Notes: a model not told the origin generated them from the sequence alone. A stretch of DNA of 64,000 nt from Chloroflexota bacterium (GCA_016234555.1 JACRBJ010000069.1:62001-126000); one strand, 5' to 3'. Positions 1 through 8,840 are shown, counted from the stretch's first letter. Program-made: numbers and translations.

Positions 1-119
1 CGTGGAAATATTAACAAACAAATCGGACATACAATTACATCTCCTTGATTAGGGTACACATCATTCAAATCTTTTGTATGGGCATCAAACAAACTGCCTA
101 GAAATTCTTCTTTAGCCAT
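1..119 (-). CDS. Partial unknown protein, N-terminal end only
   Basis: An ATG on the minus strand at 117-119 opens a frame that runs without a stop off the left edge (39 codons visible). The peptide begins MAKEEFLGSLFDAHTKDLND and reaches a VCPICL stretch, so a Cys pair that could start a zinc-binding or HNH-like site lies at the edge. It starts 20 bp after the YdeI-like gene and is probably the last visible gene of the same minus-strand operon. The family is not recognised; the frame is too short for more. Confidence 0.55.
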   Translation of the reverse strand, partial: MAKEEFLGSLFDAHTKDLNDVYPNQGDVIVCPICLLIFP

Positions 120-139
120 TGTTTTATTAGCTTCTATTT

Positions 140-715
140 CTACAAATGAAACTTTTCATTCTTCTCTAGCATTTCCACAAACTGCTGAATCCGTCTCGCT
201 CTCGTCTCTGCTTTCTTGGCGGTTTCAATTCTGAATAGAAATGAATATCGGTTTGCGCTGTTGAGTGTCTCGAAGAAGGCTTTGGCTTTCTTGTTCCTAT
301 CTAACGCGGACTGGAAATCTTCTGGCACGGACATATTCTTTTGCGAGGCGTAGGCTTGCGCCCAGCGCCCATCGGCTTTGGCGGCTTCGATTGCTTTGAG
401 ACCTGCGGGCTTCATTTGTCCGCTGGCGATCAAGCGCTCTGCTTTCTCCACATTGATCTTTGACCAAATGCTCTTCGGTCTGCGAGGTGTGAATTTTTGC
501 AGGAAATATTTTTCATCAAAACTCTTTTTCTGACCGTCGATCCACCCATAGCACAAGGCGATGTCCAGAGCCTCTGTGTATGTGACAGATGGAATGCTTG
601 AAGCCTTTTTCGCCAGTTTCAACCACACGCCAGCGGATTTGTCATGCTGCTTGGCGAGCCAGTCTGCCCATTTGGATTGTGATGCAAAGGGGAGGATGGG
701 AAGTTCAGGTGTCAT
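140..715 (-). CDS. YdeI/OmpD-associated family protein
   Basis: 191 aa, soluble, no signal peptide. The block TEALDIALCYGWIDGQ followed by FTPRRPKSIWSKIN is the hallmark of the YdeI/OmpD-associated (bacteriocin-protection-like) family. The C-terminal part is basic and helical, as usual in these proteins. The biochemical role of the family is poorly defined; some members affect resistance to antimicrobial peptides. The start codon overlaps the stop of the upstream RidA-like gene (ATGA at 712-715), so the two are likely translationally coupled. The length is normal for the family and the assignment is firm at family level only. Confidence 0.8.
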   Translation of the reverse strand: MTPELPILPFASQSKWADWLAKQHDKSAGVWLKLAKKASSIPSVTYTEALDIALCYGWIDGQKKSFDEKYFLQKFTPRRPKSIWSKINVEKAERLIASGQMKPAGLKAIEAAKADGRWAQAYASQKNMSVPEDFQSALDRNKKAKAFFETLNSANRYSFLFRIETAKKAETRARRIQQFVEMLEKNEKFHL

Positions 716-1095
716 TCACAGCTTGCCCAGGCATCAATCTCCACCTTGATGGCGGGAGTTGCCAGCGCTGCCGCGTACATCAAGGTCATCGCGGGTTGGT
801 GACCCGCCAGTTTGGAAGCGACCAGCGCGCGGCGTTTTTCGGTGTCCCACTCGCCGACGAGGTAGGTTGTCAACTTGACCAGATCCGTTACCTGCATGTT
901 CGCGGCTTTTAGGTTGCGGAAGATATTCTCGAAGGCGATGTCCAGTTGCTCGATGGGGTCTTCGGGGATTGTCCCATCGGGTCTCATGCCGACCTGTCCC
1001 GAAAGGATGAGCAGCCGCTCACTGATGATCTCAACCTGATGAGAATATCCGCCAAGCGGCTTGTGGATGCTTTCAGGGTTGCGGAATTGCTTCAT
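712..1095 (-). CDS. RidA/YjgF-YER057c-UK114 family protein, atypical
   Basis: 127 aa, the usual size for a RidA-fold trimer subunit. The typical blocks are present: an N-terminal PLGGYSHQVEI substrate-loop region, LILSGQVGMRPDGT, and DLVKLTTYL. Canonical RidA hydrolyses reactive enamine/imine intermediates using an Arg in a PARxxVEV motif near the C-terminus. Here the aligned segment reads TPAIKVEIDAW, so that Arg appears to be Ile. The protein is therefore probably a Rid-family member with another activity rather than a standard imine deaminase. It follows a gene of unknown function by 6 bp and overlaps the YdeI-like gene by 4 bp. Confidence 0.8.
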   Translation of the reverse strand: MKQFRNPESIHKPLGGYSHQVEIISERLLILSGQVGMRPDGTIPEDPIEQLDIAFENIFRNLKAANMQVTDLVKLTTYLVGEWDTEKRRALVASKLAGHQPAMTLMYAAALATPAIKVEIDAWASCE

Positions 1096-1101
1096 GCCTG
1101 A

Positions 1102-1419
1102 TTACCCCTTTGGTTCGTCAGGAAACCAATCTGGCGGTGTGCTGGACTTCGTCTGCTGATTTTTCCATGTCGCAACCACCAGTTGAAGCGTGTCCAACAT
1201 GCGGTAGCGCAAAGTCTCAATTGAGGAAGCGTAGCGTTTGTAGATTGAGCGGTCAGAATAGTCGTTGTTTCCCAACTCCCCGTGGATGATTTTCAGCAGC
1301 GCCAGTGACAGGGTGACCGTCAACTCGTTGGCGTTCAGCAACAGATGGAAGAGATTCAACTTGTCTTCCGTATCGGGGGTGCGGAACAATTCCTTGTGGT
1401 CGGATTGAATGGTGGGCAT
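1102..1419 (-). CDS. Unknown small protein
   Basis: 105 aa, not recognised. The sequence is mostly helical, with LFHLLLNANELTVTLSLALLKI in the first half and regularly spaced Arg/Tyr residues in the second (SIYKRYASSIETLRYRML). There is no clear signal peptide and no Cys motif. It is the promoter-proximal gene of the minus-strand group, 6 bp upstream of the RidA-like gene, and its ATG at 1417-1419 is the best start. Function cannot be inferred from context. Confidence 0.5.
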   Translation of the reverse strand: MPTIQSDHKELFRTPDTEDKLNLFHLLLNANELTVTLSLALLKIIHGELGNNDYSDRSIYKRYASSIETLRYRMLDTLQLVVATWKNQQTKSSTPPDWFPDEPKG

Positions 1420-1477
1420 TTGATTTTATCTTCGCTTTTTTTGAAGCCTGACGACAGACAGCTTTTTGGCGGGAGGT

Positions 1478-1508
1478 TTGACAATATCGGACTTCTCTCG
1501 TCTATTAT
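1478..1508 (+). promoter_or_regulatory. Probable sigma-70 promoter of the lipoprotein gene at 1632
   Basis: TTGACA at 1478-1483 and TATTAT at 1503-1508, spacing 19 bp. A second -10-like TATAAT lies closer to the gene at 1557-1562. Either could serve the lipoprotein gene. Confidence 0.4.
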
Positions 1509-1631
1509 AACCTGAGGAAGGCGTCGAAAAGAATGCGGTTTTTAATCAAGAGGTTGTATAATGCGGGTGTGCAGGTTGTACCACTCATTCAGGGGGACCA
1601 GTTCCCCCCAAAAAATATCCAGGAGAATGAA

Positions 1632-2387
1632 ATGAAAAATCGAAGGCTTTACCCGGCGATCACGTTTGTGATTCTCTTCTCGCTTGTGACGGCTTGCAGC
1701 CCGGCAGTTGTCAGCACGCCCACAGAAACAGCAACAGCCACCCCGATTCCAGCCACACCCACCAACACACCCAAGCCAACCAATACACCAAAGCCGACCG
1801 AGACGCCGAACGTTGTCGCCACGCAAAAGTATGATGAGTTCAATGTATTGATTGAGAAGCTTCAAAAGGATGGAAATATTCCCACGACCGCCGGCGAGAC
1901 AAAAGAATTGGACCCATTCAACGAGGCATGGGCACAGATGAATTGGTTTGATGCGTGGCTCTACGACAATATCAATTCCGATTTTGTTTTTAAAGCCAGG
2001 TTCAAGTGGGAAAGCGCCTTGGAGTCACCGGAAGAATCCGGGTGCGGGGTACTCTTTGGCGGACAGGAGAATAACGATTTCTATGCTGTCTTTTTGACCA
2101 ACGGCAGGATCCGCTTTTTGATGAAACGTGGGGCGAACCTGTACAATGTAGGGAAGACAAATGGCTCCGGCGTTGTCAGCTATGATAACCCTGCAGAAGC
2201 AGAATTTATTCTTGCCGTCAGCGACCAGAAGGCGTATATCCTGGCAGACGGTGAACCTACTCTGTATACACTTTCGGCGGATCAGACAGCAAAGGGCGGC
2301 TTTGGACTTTCCCTCTTGTCCGGGACAAATAAGGATTATGGAACCCGCTGTGAAGCGACAGACATGATGCTCTGGACCGCCAAATAG
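1632..2387 (+). CDS. Thr/Pro-linker lipoprotein with C-terminal beta-sandwich-like domain
   Basis: 251 aa. The start ATG at 1632 is preceded by AGGAG at 1620-1625; longer upstream starts lack a binding site. A lipoprotein signal with lipobox LVTAC puts the lipidated Cys at residue 22. Residues about 26-60 form a Thr/Pro linker of repeated TPKPTNTPKP type. The remaining ~170 residues alternate polar and aromatic strands (NNDFYAVFLTNGRIRFLMKR), resembling the laminin-G/DUF1080-like sandwich of cell-surface proteins, but no catalytic motif is visible. It stands alone with its own promoter and a strong terminator. Predicted site: outer face of the membrane. Confidence 0.75.
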   Translation: MKNRRLYPAITFVILFSLVTACSPAVVSTPTETATATPIPATPTNTPKPTNTPKPTETPNVVATQKYDEFNVLIEKLQKDGNIPTTAGETKELDPFNEAWAQMNWFDAWLYDNINSDFVFKARFKWESALESPEESGCGVLFGGQENNDFYAVFLTNGRIRFLMKRGANLYNVGKTNGSGVVSYDNPAEAEFILAVSDQKAYILADGEPTLYTLSADQTAKGGFGLSLLSGTNKDYGTRCEATDMMLWTAK

Positions 2388-2408
2388 TCTCTCTTGAATA
2401 AATCATGG

Positions 2409-2449
2409 TTCGCTCACGAAATCAAAGTTTCGTGAGCGAATTTCTTTTT
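2409..2449 (+). terminator. Rho-independent terminator after the lipoprotein gene
   Basis: Perfect 13-bp stem, TTCGCTCACGAAA at 2409-2421 with its complement at 2428-2440, followed by TTTCTTTTT. It sits between convergent genes ending at 2387 and 2454. Confidence 0.85.
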
Positions 2450-2453
2450 ACTG

Positions 2454-2894
2454 CTATTCGAGTTCTTCGAGAATTTCCACCGCGCTTTCGACGCAAACCT
2501 TGCAAATCCTGTTCTTCATATCCCTGTCCTTGAACTCCTGTTGACCTGCTTCGGTGGTCAGATCGCACTCATTGAGCAGTTCGCGGCAAATGTAGCTCCC
2601 GTTCTTTTCCGCGAACCGCCTCATGAATTCACTGGTTTTCTGATAAGTGAAATTTGTGACCGATTGTTCGTCATTGACACCCCTCCCATGTCGCAATCCC
2701 AAAACGAGGATGCCACCGGTGACCGCACCGCACACTTCCTGATTTCGCCCCATGCCGCCGCCCAGCCCGCAGGAAATTTTTAGCGCCATATCGTCCGATA
2801 TGCCGGTCTCCTCACAAAAGGCGGCAAACACCGATTGAGCGCAGTTGTAACCGCTCATGAATTCCTCTGTTGCCATATAACTTTTATCTGACAT
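2454..2894 (-). CDS. C_GCAxxG_C_C family protein
   Basis: 146 aa. It carries the conserved Cys pattern of the family: SGYNCAQSVF near the N-terminus, ISCGLGGGMGR, EVCGAVTGG, then CRELLNEC and CKVCVESA. The family occurs widely in anaerobes as a probable redox or metal-binding protein of unproven function. It is monocistronic, with the stop 14 bp from the terminator shared with the convergent lipoprotein gene. The Cys-rich character and normal length make the family call secure; the role stays unknown. Confidence 0.85.
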   Translation of the reverse strand: MSDKSYMATEEFMSGYNCAQSVFAAFCEETGISDDMALKISCGLGGGMGRNQEVCGAVTGGILVLGLRHGRGVNDEQSVTNFTYQKTSEFMRRFAEKNGSYICRELLNECDLTTEAGQQEFKDRDMKNRICKVCVESAVEILEELE

Positions 2895-3052
2895 CGTTTC
2901 TCCTTGATGAATGATTTACGTGCACGCTGATTTTATTGGATAATTGTACTCCCGCTGATTTACGCAAATTATCCTTTTTATACCGAAGCCCTCCGAATTT
3001 TTGTGATAAAATCCCGACCCGTAAATAAAGGACGCGCTGGGGGAGCATGTGT

Positions 3053-3071
3053 GCCGGGCAATTGCCTCGGC
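3053..3071 (+). other. Small GC-rich hairpin in the leader of the SulP gene
   Basis: GCCGGGCAATTGCCTCGGC at 3053-3071 can fold into a hairpin about 35 nt upstream of the SulP start, within a G-rich leader beginning near 3025. It matches no riboswitch class I recognise. It could be a regulatory leader or a chance structure. Confidence 0.25.
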
Positions 3072-3104
3072 CTGAGCCTTTTGAAAAAATTTGGAGAATA
3101 ATTT

Positions 3105-4766
3105 ATGCCAAGAAGAAGTCTAACTCGTCTTTATCGTGACGAGTTTGCAGGGTATTCCCTTGCAAAATTTCAACAGGATGCGCTTGCCGGGCTGACGGTT
3201 GCCGCGGTTGCGCTTCCGCTTGCGCTGGCGTTCGGTGTCGCATCGGGCGCGAGCGCCGCCGCAGGGTTGGTTACAGCCATCCTTGCGGGTGTCATCATGG
3301 GTTTGCTCGGCGGGGCGCCCTATCAAATCAGCGGGCCGACTGGAGCGATGTCCGCCGTACTAATCGTTCTTGTCTCCCGCTACGGGCTGGAGGGGATTTG
3401 GATGGCGGGTCTGCTCTCAGGCTTGCTCCTGTTACTCATCGGTATCATGCGGCTGGGACGCTTTATCGCCTTCATCCCCACCCCGGTCATCAGCGGATTC
3501 ACATCGGGCATTGCACTCATCATCTTTATCGGTCAGATCGACAATCTGCTCGGAATCAAAACTCCTGCCGCGGAGACAGCCGCCCAGAAGTTGGTTGGTT
3601 ACTTTGGCGGCGGATTCGCCCCTGACTTTCACGCCATCCTCCTCGGTCTGGTTGTGATCGGGGCGATGGTTTTCATGCCGCAGAAGTGGAGCGTGAAATT
3701 TCCTGCCTCGCTGTTGGGAATCATCCTCGCGACCTTGCTTAACTGGACCTTGGGCTGGTCAGTCTCGATGATTGGCGACATCCCCCGAACCTTGTTCCTC
3801 GACCAACGCCTCAGCCTTGCCAACATCCCCTGGAACAACCTCTCCGAATTCATCGCCCCCACGCTGACGATCACCGCGCTCGGCGCAGTGGAATCGTTGT
3901 TGGCGGGCGCTGTTGGCTCGAACATGACCGGGGTACGCCTGCAGGCCAATCAGGAATTGATCGCGCAGGGCGTTGGCAACATGGTCATCCCCTTCTTCGG
4001 TGGAGTCCCCGCCACAGCCGCCATCGCCCGCTCCAGCGTGGGAATCAAATCGGGCGGACAAACCCGCATGGTCAGCATCATCCACGCGGTTGGACTGCTG
4101 CTTTCCATGTTCCTGCTCGCTCCGTTCATGGCGCGGATTCCGCTTGCTGCCTTGGCCGGTGTGTTAATGGTCACAGCCGTTCGCATGAATGAGTGGGGGG
4201 CGATCAAATTCATCTTCGGTAAACGCTTCAAGACTGATATGGCTGCCTTCACCATTACCATGCTGGCAACAATTGTGTTGGACCTGACTCAGGCAATCTT
4301 GATCGGTTCCTTCCTTGCAGGCGCAGTCTTCCTGAATAAAATTGCCACCATCGACATCTCGGTTCAGGAGGTGGACACTGAAAGGCTCAAGCAAAAGGGA
4401 ATCGAAACCACGGGCAATTGCCGTCATGTACGCGTGGCATTTCTCACAGGACCCTTGTTCTTCGCCGCAACAGGTCAATTCAACGAAGCCTTTGCGGATT
4501 TACAGGAAACCCACGCCCTTATCCTCTCGATGCGTGGTGTTTCGTTGATAGACACGGCAGGCATCGAAGCCATCCACCGCCTGTATGAACGTCTTCATAA
4601 ACAGGGCGGCACGCTCATGTTCGCTGGCATCCACGACAATGTGTGTAACATCATCAAGCGCGGCGGACTGACCGAACTTATCGGTGAGGAAAATTTCTTC
4701 TGGTCGAGCGATCAGGCTATCATCGAAGCGGAGAAGCGCGGGTGTCAGTTTTGTGGTCAGGCGTAA
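3105..4766 (+). CDS. SulP/SLC26 family anion transporter with STAS domain
   Basis: 553 aa inner-membrane transporter. Residues about 20-400 hold the multi-helix SulP core, including the family signature GGAPYQISGPTGAMSAV near residue 70. Residues about 430-545 form a cytoplasmic STAS domain (ALILSMRGVSLIDTAGIEAI). SulP proteins move sulfate, bicarbonate or other anions coupled to Na+ or H+. The immediate convergent neighbour is a beta-carbonic anhydrase, which favours bicarbonate as substrate (BicA-like), but this is inference from context. An ATG with GGAG eight nt upstream supports the start. Confidence 0.9.
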   Translation: MPRRSLTRLYRDEFAGYSLAKFQQDALAGLTVAAVALPLALAFGVASGASAAAGLVTAILAGVIMGLLGGAPYQISGPTGAMSAVLIVLVSRYGLEGIWMAGLLSGLLLLLIGIMRLGRFIAFIPTPVISGFTSGIALIIFIGQIDNLLGIKTPAAETAAQKLVGYFGGGFAPDFHAILLGLVVIGAMVFMPQKWSVKFPASLLGIILATLLNWTLGWSVSMIGDIPRTLFLDQRLSLANIPWNNLSEFIAPTLTITALGAVESLLAGAVGSNMTGVRLQANQELIAQGVGNMVIPFFGGVPATAAIARSSVGIKSGGQTRMVSIIHAVGLLLSMFLLAPFMARIPLAALAGVLMVTAVRMNEWGAIKFIFGKRFKTDMAAFTITMLATIVLDLTQAILIGSFLAGAVFLNKIATIDISVQEVDTERLKQKGIETTGNCRHVRVAFLTGPLFFAATGQFNEAFADLQETHALILSMRGVSLIDTAGIEAIHRLYERLHKQGGTLMFAGIHDNVCNIIKRGGLTELIGEENFFWSSDQAIIEAEKRGCQFCGQA

Positions 4767-4823
4767 GACAAAACCACTGTCTGTCAGTCTTTCTTGAATC
4801 TTTTGGTGGATGAAATTTGATAA

Positions 4824-5405
4824 TTACTCGATAACAAGTTCCACTGTTCCTGAATCAAGGTCGTACCACATGCCTACGATCTTTAATTCTTCGTGTTCAA
4901 TGGCTTTTTTCAACATGGGTAACCGCTTTAATTGTTCAACAACATTGCAAATCTGTGCCCGGACCGCCCGATCCAGGTGGTCGTCTCCCTCTTCGTCTCC
5001 TATTTCGACTGCCAGGGCAAGCTCTTTAACCAGGTATTCGATGTCTGCCTCGGCTTTTTCATGGTTGTGTAATATTTCGCTTGCTGTTTTAACCGCTCCA
5101 CAATTTTTATGCCCCAAAACCACGATCAACGGAATTTGTAATTCCGCCACACCAAATTCCAGACTTCCCAAAACAGCATGGTCCAGCACCTCACCAGCTG
5201 TTCGAATTACAAATAATTCCCCCAGCCCTTGATCAAAAATCAGTTCTGGCGGAACGCGTGAATCCACGCATCCTAAAACGATTGCAAATGGATGTTGCCC
5301 GGCAGCTAACGCTTTTCGGCGGCTTTCTGATTCGTCCAACGTGGACCGGTTTTCAACAAAACGTCGATTCCCTTCAAGCAGTTGTTGTAGTGTTTTCTCT
5401 GGCAT
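4824..5405 (-). CDS. Beta-class carbonic anhydrase
   Basis: 193 aa cytoplasmic enzyme interconverting CO2 and bicarbonate. The zinc ligands are Cys46 and Asp48 in GCVDSRV (with Arg50 of the Asp-Arg dyad), and His99 and Cys102 in HKNCGA. It is a compact bacterial form of normal length. It converges on the SulP transporter gene, a pairing common in bicarbonate uptake. Its stop lies 58 bp from the SulP stop with no strong hairpin between. Confidence 0.93.
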   Translation of the reverse strand: MPEKTLQQLLEGNRRFVENRSTLDESESRRKALAAGQHPFAIVLGCVDSRVPPELIFDQGLGELFVIRTAGEVLDHAVLGSLEFGVAELQIPLIVVLGHKNCGAVKTASEILHNHEKAEADIEYLVKELALAVEIGDEEGDDHLDRAVRAQICNVVEQLKRLPMLKKAIEHEELKIVGMWYDLDSGTVELVIE

Positions 5406-5456
5406 GTTTTATATCCTTTTAGCGTAGGCCATCCTTTTCATCTGCGGGCTCGCAAT

Positions 5457-5497
5457 AAAAAGCCTCGGAGAAATTCATCTCTCCGAGGCTTTACTTC
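5457..5497 (-). terminator. Terminator of the gcv operon
   Basis: 11-bp stem AGCCTCGGAGA (5461-5471) with TCTCCGAGGCT (5480-5490). On the minus strand it is followed by TTTTTATT, just after the gcvPB stop. The plus-strand side also ends in a short T-run. Confidence 0.8.
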
Positions 5498-5504
5498 TTA
5501 CTTT

Positions 5505-6992
5505 TTACTTCTCGCTATCATATCCTTCTGGCAGCCAACAGCACAAAACCAACTCTCTTGCAGCTTTCACTTCGTCCATTCTTCCAAACGGAGTGGTGTG
5601 CGGCGCGTTGTGGAGCAGGTCAGGCTGGGTCTTTGCTTCTTCCGCGATCTTGATCAGGGCATCTGCGAAACGATCCAACGTGTCCTTGTTCTCGGTCTCG
5701 GTGGGTTCGATCATCAAGGCTTCGTGGACAATCAGCGGGAAGTAGTTCGTCGGCGGATGGAATTTGTAGTCCATCAGGCGCTTGGCGATGTCCAAAGCGC
5801 GGACGTCACTGCCCTCGAAGCTTCCTTCCGCAACGAATTCGTGCATACAGATGCGGTCGAACGGGATGGTGTATGTGCCGCGCAGTTTTGCTTGCAGGTA
5901 GTTGGCGTTCAACACCGCGTACTGGGCAATATCCTTCAAGCCGTCGGGACCGTGCATGGCGATGTATGTGTAGGCGCGGACCAACCCGCCGCCGAAGTGA
6001 CCATGAAACGCCTTCATGCGTCCGATGGAATGCTTGGGCGTGACGAAGCCGTAGAGCGGCTCGATGTCGTCATCACCTTCTTCGACGATGCCGACCAGCG
6101 GGCTGGGGAGGAAGTCCAGCAAGCGTTCGCTCACGCCGACGGGACCAGAGCCAGGTCCGCCGCCGCCGTGGGGGACGGAGAAGGTCTTGTGCAGGTTGAA
6201 GTGCATCACGTCGAAGCCGAGGTCGCCAGGGCGGACAATGCCGAGCAGGGCGTTCAGGTTCGCGCCGTCGCCATACATCAAGCCGCCGCAGTCCTTGACC
6301 AGTTTCACCACCTGCTCGATGTGTTCATCGAACATGCCGAGGGTGTTGGGGTTGGTGACCATCATGCCGACGACGGTGTCGTCACAGGCGGCGGCGAGGG
6401 CTTTGAGGTCAACGTTGCCGCGCTCGTCCGATGGGATGGTGACGACGCTCATGCCTAACATGCCAGCCGAGGCGGGGTTCGTGCCGTGCGCCGCGTCGGG
6501 GATCAACATCTTGGTGCGCTTGGTGTCGCCGCGTTGTTTGTGATACGCCGCCATCATCAGCACGCCCGTGAATTCGCCGTGCGCGCCAGCGGCAGGTTGC
6601 AAAGTCACGCCCGCAAAGCCGCTGATTTCTTTCAGCCATTCCTGCAACTCGAACATCAAGACAAGGTTGCCTTGCACGGTTTCAATTGGCTGGAGGGGAT
6701 GGGTAAAGAGATAGCCGGGCAGGCGGCAGGTGTCTTCGTTGATCTTCGGGTTGTATTTCATCGTGCAGGAACCCAAAGGATAGAAACCATCGTCCACGCT
6801 GTAGTTGAATTTGCTCAGGCGCGTGTAGTGGCGGACCACATCTACTTCGGCGAGTTCGGGCATGGGAAGCTCGGAGCGGAGCAACTCTTTGGGAGGCAGG
6901 TCAACTGTCGGCACGTCGGGAGGAGGCATGGTCACGCCGGTGCGTCCCGGGGAGGAAAGTTCAAAGATGGTGGGTTCGACTATCGTAGCCAT
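5505..6992 (-). CDS. gcvPB: Glycine dehydrogenase (decarboxylating) subunit 2
   Basis: 495 aa, C-terminal half of the split P-protein of the glycine cleavage system. It holds the PLP-binding Lys in FNLHKTFSVPHGGGGPGSGP and the conserved GSCTMKYNPKINE near the N-terminus. With subunit 1 it decarboxylates glycine and loads aminomethyl onto lipoyl-GcvH. Its ATG is at 6990-6992 and the stop of gcvPA overlaps it, so the subunits are translationally coupled. No gcvT or lpd gene follows. Confidence 0.96.
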   Translation of the reverse strand: MATIVEPTIFELSSPGRTGVTMPPPDVPTVDLPPKELLRSELPMPELAEVDVVRHYTRLSKFNYSVDDGFYPLGSCTMKYNPKINEDTCRLPGYLFTHPLQPIETVQGNLVLMFELQEWLKEISGFAGVTLQPAAGAHGEFTGVLMMAAYHKQRGDTKRTKMLIPDAAHGTNPASAGMLGMSVVTIPSDERGNVDLKALAAACDDTVVGMMVTNPNTLGMFDEHIEQVVKLVKDCGGLMYGDGANLNALLGIVRPGDLGFDVMHFNLHKTFSVPHGGGGPGSGPVGVSERLLDFLPSPLVGIVEEGDDDIEPLYGFVTPKHSIGRMKAFHGHFGGGLVRAYTYIAMHGPDGLKDIAQYAVLNANYLQAKLRGTYTIPFDRICMHEFVAEGSFEGSDVRALDIAKRLMDYKFHPPTNYFPLIVHEALMIEPTETENKDTLDRFADALIKIAEEAKTQPDLLHNAPHTTPFGRMDEVKAARELVLCCWLPEGYDSEK

Positions 6993-8341
6993 TATTCCAT
7001 CTCCTTCAAAACTTCCACGAGCGTGTCAATTTCCTCGCGGCTGTTCATTTCAGTCACGGCGACGAGCAGGTGATTCGCAAGCGAAGGATAATCCTTGCCG
7101 AGGTCGTAGCCGCCGAGAATGCCGTTTTCGAGCAGATACTCGTTGACTTCGCTGGCGGGCTTGGGGCAACATAGGGCGAACTCATGGAAGAAAGGCTCGG
7201 TAAAGCACAGACCGAAGCCGTCGATCTTGCTCAGTTCGGCGGCGGCGTAATGTGCCTTTTGATAGCAGAGGTTGGCGACCTGCTGCATGCCGGTCTTGCC
7301 AAGCGTGGACATGTAAACCGCCGATGCCAGCGCAAGCAAACCTTGATTGGAACAAATATTGGATGTGGCACGCTCGCGTTTGATATGCTGTTCGCGGGCG
7401 GTGAGGGTCAACACGTAGGCGCGCTGTCCACGATTGTCAACGGTTTCACCGATGAGGCGTCCAGCCATTTTGTGGACGTAGGATTTCTTGGTGGTGAAGA
7501 AGCCTAGGTAGGGTCCGCCAAACCAAAGCGGAATGCCAAACGGCTGCGCTTCGCCGACGACAATGTCCGCACCCATCGAGGCGGGAGTCTTGAGCATGAC
7601 CAGCGCGGTGGGGTTGGCGACGATGCAGACCAATGCACCCTTGCCGTGTGCGTCTTCAATGAGTTTGGTGTAGTCGTAGATGCGCCCAAAAAAATCTGGA
7701 TACTGGACGATGACCAGCATGGTATTGGCGTCTACGAGGGAGGTCAATGCTTCAGGCCCTGCTTCGAGGTCGGCGGACGAGTCATTGCCAGCTTCTTCGA
7801 GGCCCATGCCTTGGGTGTAGGTGCGGATGACTTCGCGGTACTGCGGGTGCAGGCTGGGGGAGAGGACAACCTTCTTGCGCTTGCCACGGAATTGGGCGAA
7901 CGCCAGGTTGACGGCTTCGGCGGCGGCGGTTGCGCCGTCGTAGTGCGAAGCGTTGGAAACATCCATGCCGGTGAGCTGTGTCATCAGCGACTGGTATTCA
8001 AAAATCGCCTGCAACGTGCCCTGCGAAATTTCGGGCTGATAGGGAGTGTAGGCAGTAAAGAATTCACCACGGCGCAGCATGTGATCCACAACAGACGGGA
8101 CGTAATGGTTGTACGCGCCCGCGCCAAGGAAGGAGATGAGGTGCTCGCGAACATTCTCGTTGCTGGTTGCCATGTCCGCGAGATGGGCGGCGGCTTCCAT
8201 TTCGGTCAGCGCGGGTGGCAGGGATAATTCGGGGAAGCGATGTTTTTTCGGGACAGCGTCGAAAAGATCGTCGAGCGTTTTGACGCCAACTTCCTTGAGC
8301 ATCGCATCCCGTTCGTTAGGGGAGATGGGTATATAAGTCAT
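6992..8341 (-). CDS. gcvPA: Glycine dehydrogenase (decarboxylating) subunit 1
   Basis: 449 aa, N-terminal half of the split P-protein. Characteristic stretches are FLGAGAYNHYVPSVVDHML, SNASHYDGATAAAEA and CSNQGLLALA. It forms an alpha2-beta2 enzyme with gcvPB. It lies between gcvH (97 bp upstream) and gcvPB (1-bp overlap), and the whole operon is under the glycine riboswitch at 8896-9150. Confidence 0.96.
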   Translation of the reverse strand: MTYIPISPNERDAMLKEVGVKTLDDLFDAVPKKHRFPELSLPPALTEMEAAAHLADMATSNENVREHLISFLGAGAYNHYVPSVVDHMLRRGEFFTAYTPYQPEISQGTLQAIFEYQSLMTQLTGMDVSNASHYDGATAAAEAVNLAFAQFRGKRKKVVLSPSLHPQYREVIRTYTQGMGLEEAGNDSSADLEAGPEALTSLVDANTMLVIVQYPDFFGRIYDYTKLIEDAHGKGALVCIVANPTALVMLKTPASMGADIVVGEAQPFGIPLWFGGPYLGFFTTKKSYVHKMAGRLIGETVDNRGQRAYVLTLTAREQHIKRERATSNICSNQGLLALASAVYMSTLGKTGMQQVANLCYQKAHYAAAELSKIDGFGLCFTEPFFHEFALCCPKPASEVNEYLLENGILGGYDLGKDYPSLANHLLVAVTEMNSREEIDTLVEVLKEME

Positions 8342-8438
8342 GTTGACTTCCTAAATAGTCTTATAGTCTTGTAGCCTCATAGTCTGATAGTTGTTTGACC
8401 ATTAGACTATTAGACTATTTGACCATTTGGCTATTTGA
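8342..8438. repeat. Low-complexity TAG/ACTATT-type short repeats between gcvH and gcvPA
   Basis: The 97-bp gap is built of degenerate 8-10-bp units around ATTAGACTATT, TTGACCATT and ATAGTCTNATAG. Similar TAG-rich filler occurs at 8960-8998, 34577-34680 and 49700-49728. No coding sense is visible. Confidence 0.6.
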
Positions 8439-8816
8439 CTAATGCGCCCGTTCTTCGCAGTACTTCTCGTATGCGGCGGCATCCATCACATCACCAGCCA
8501 CGCCGCCTTCGATCTTGATCATCCAGCCTTCGCCGTAGGGATCGGAGTTGAGGATTTCGGGTTTGTCGGCGAGTCCGCTATTGACGGCGGCGACTTTGCC
8601 TGAGGCGGGGGCGTAAATCTCGGAGGAAGCCTTGACCGATTCAACGGAGGCAATGGCTTCGCCTGCTGCGACTTCCTTGCCTTCTTCAACGAGGATTTCA
8701 ACGAAGACGATGTCGGACAGTTGTCCCTGGGCGTAATCGCTGATGCCCACCGCGCCGCTGGCAGGATCGAACCATTCATCTGATTTGGCAAATTTGAGGT
8801 TGGAAGGTGCGTTCAT
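8439..8816 (-). CDS. gcvH: Glycine cleavage system H protein
   Basis: 125 aa lipoyl carrier of the glycine cleavage complex. The lipoyl-accepting Lys62 lies in ASVESVKASSEIYAP. It is first in the operon gcvH-gcvPA-gcvPB. A strong ribosome-binding site (AAAGGAGAC) precedes the ATG at 8814-8816. It shuttles the aminomethyl group to GcvT, whose gene is not in this window. Confidence 0.95.
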   Translation of the reverse strand: MNAPSNLKFAKSDEWFDPASGAVGISDYAQGQLSDIVFVEILVEEGKEVAAGEAIASVESVKASSEIYAPASGKVAAVNSGLADKPEILNSDPYGEGWMIKIEGGVAGDVMDAAAYEKYCEERAH

Positions 8817-8840
8817 TTTTTATGTCTCCTTTGGTTATTT

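Noticed and set aside
5598..6458. 286-codon plus-strand frame over gcvPB
   Set aside because: Antisense shadow of a clear enzyme gene; the peptide has no family resemblance.
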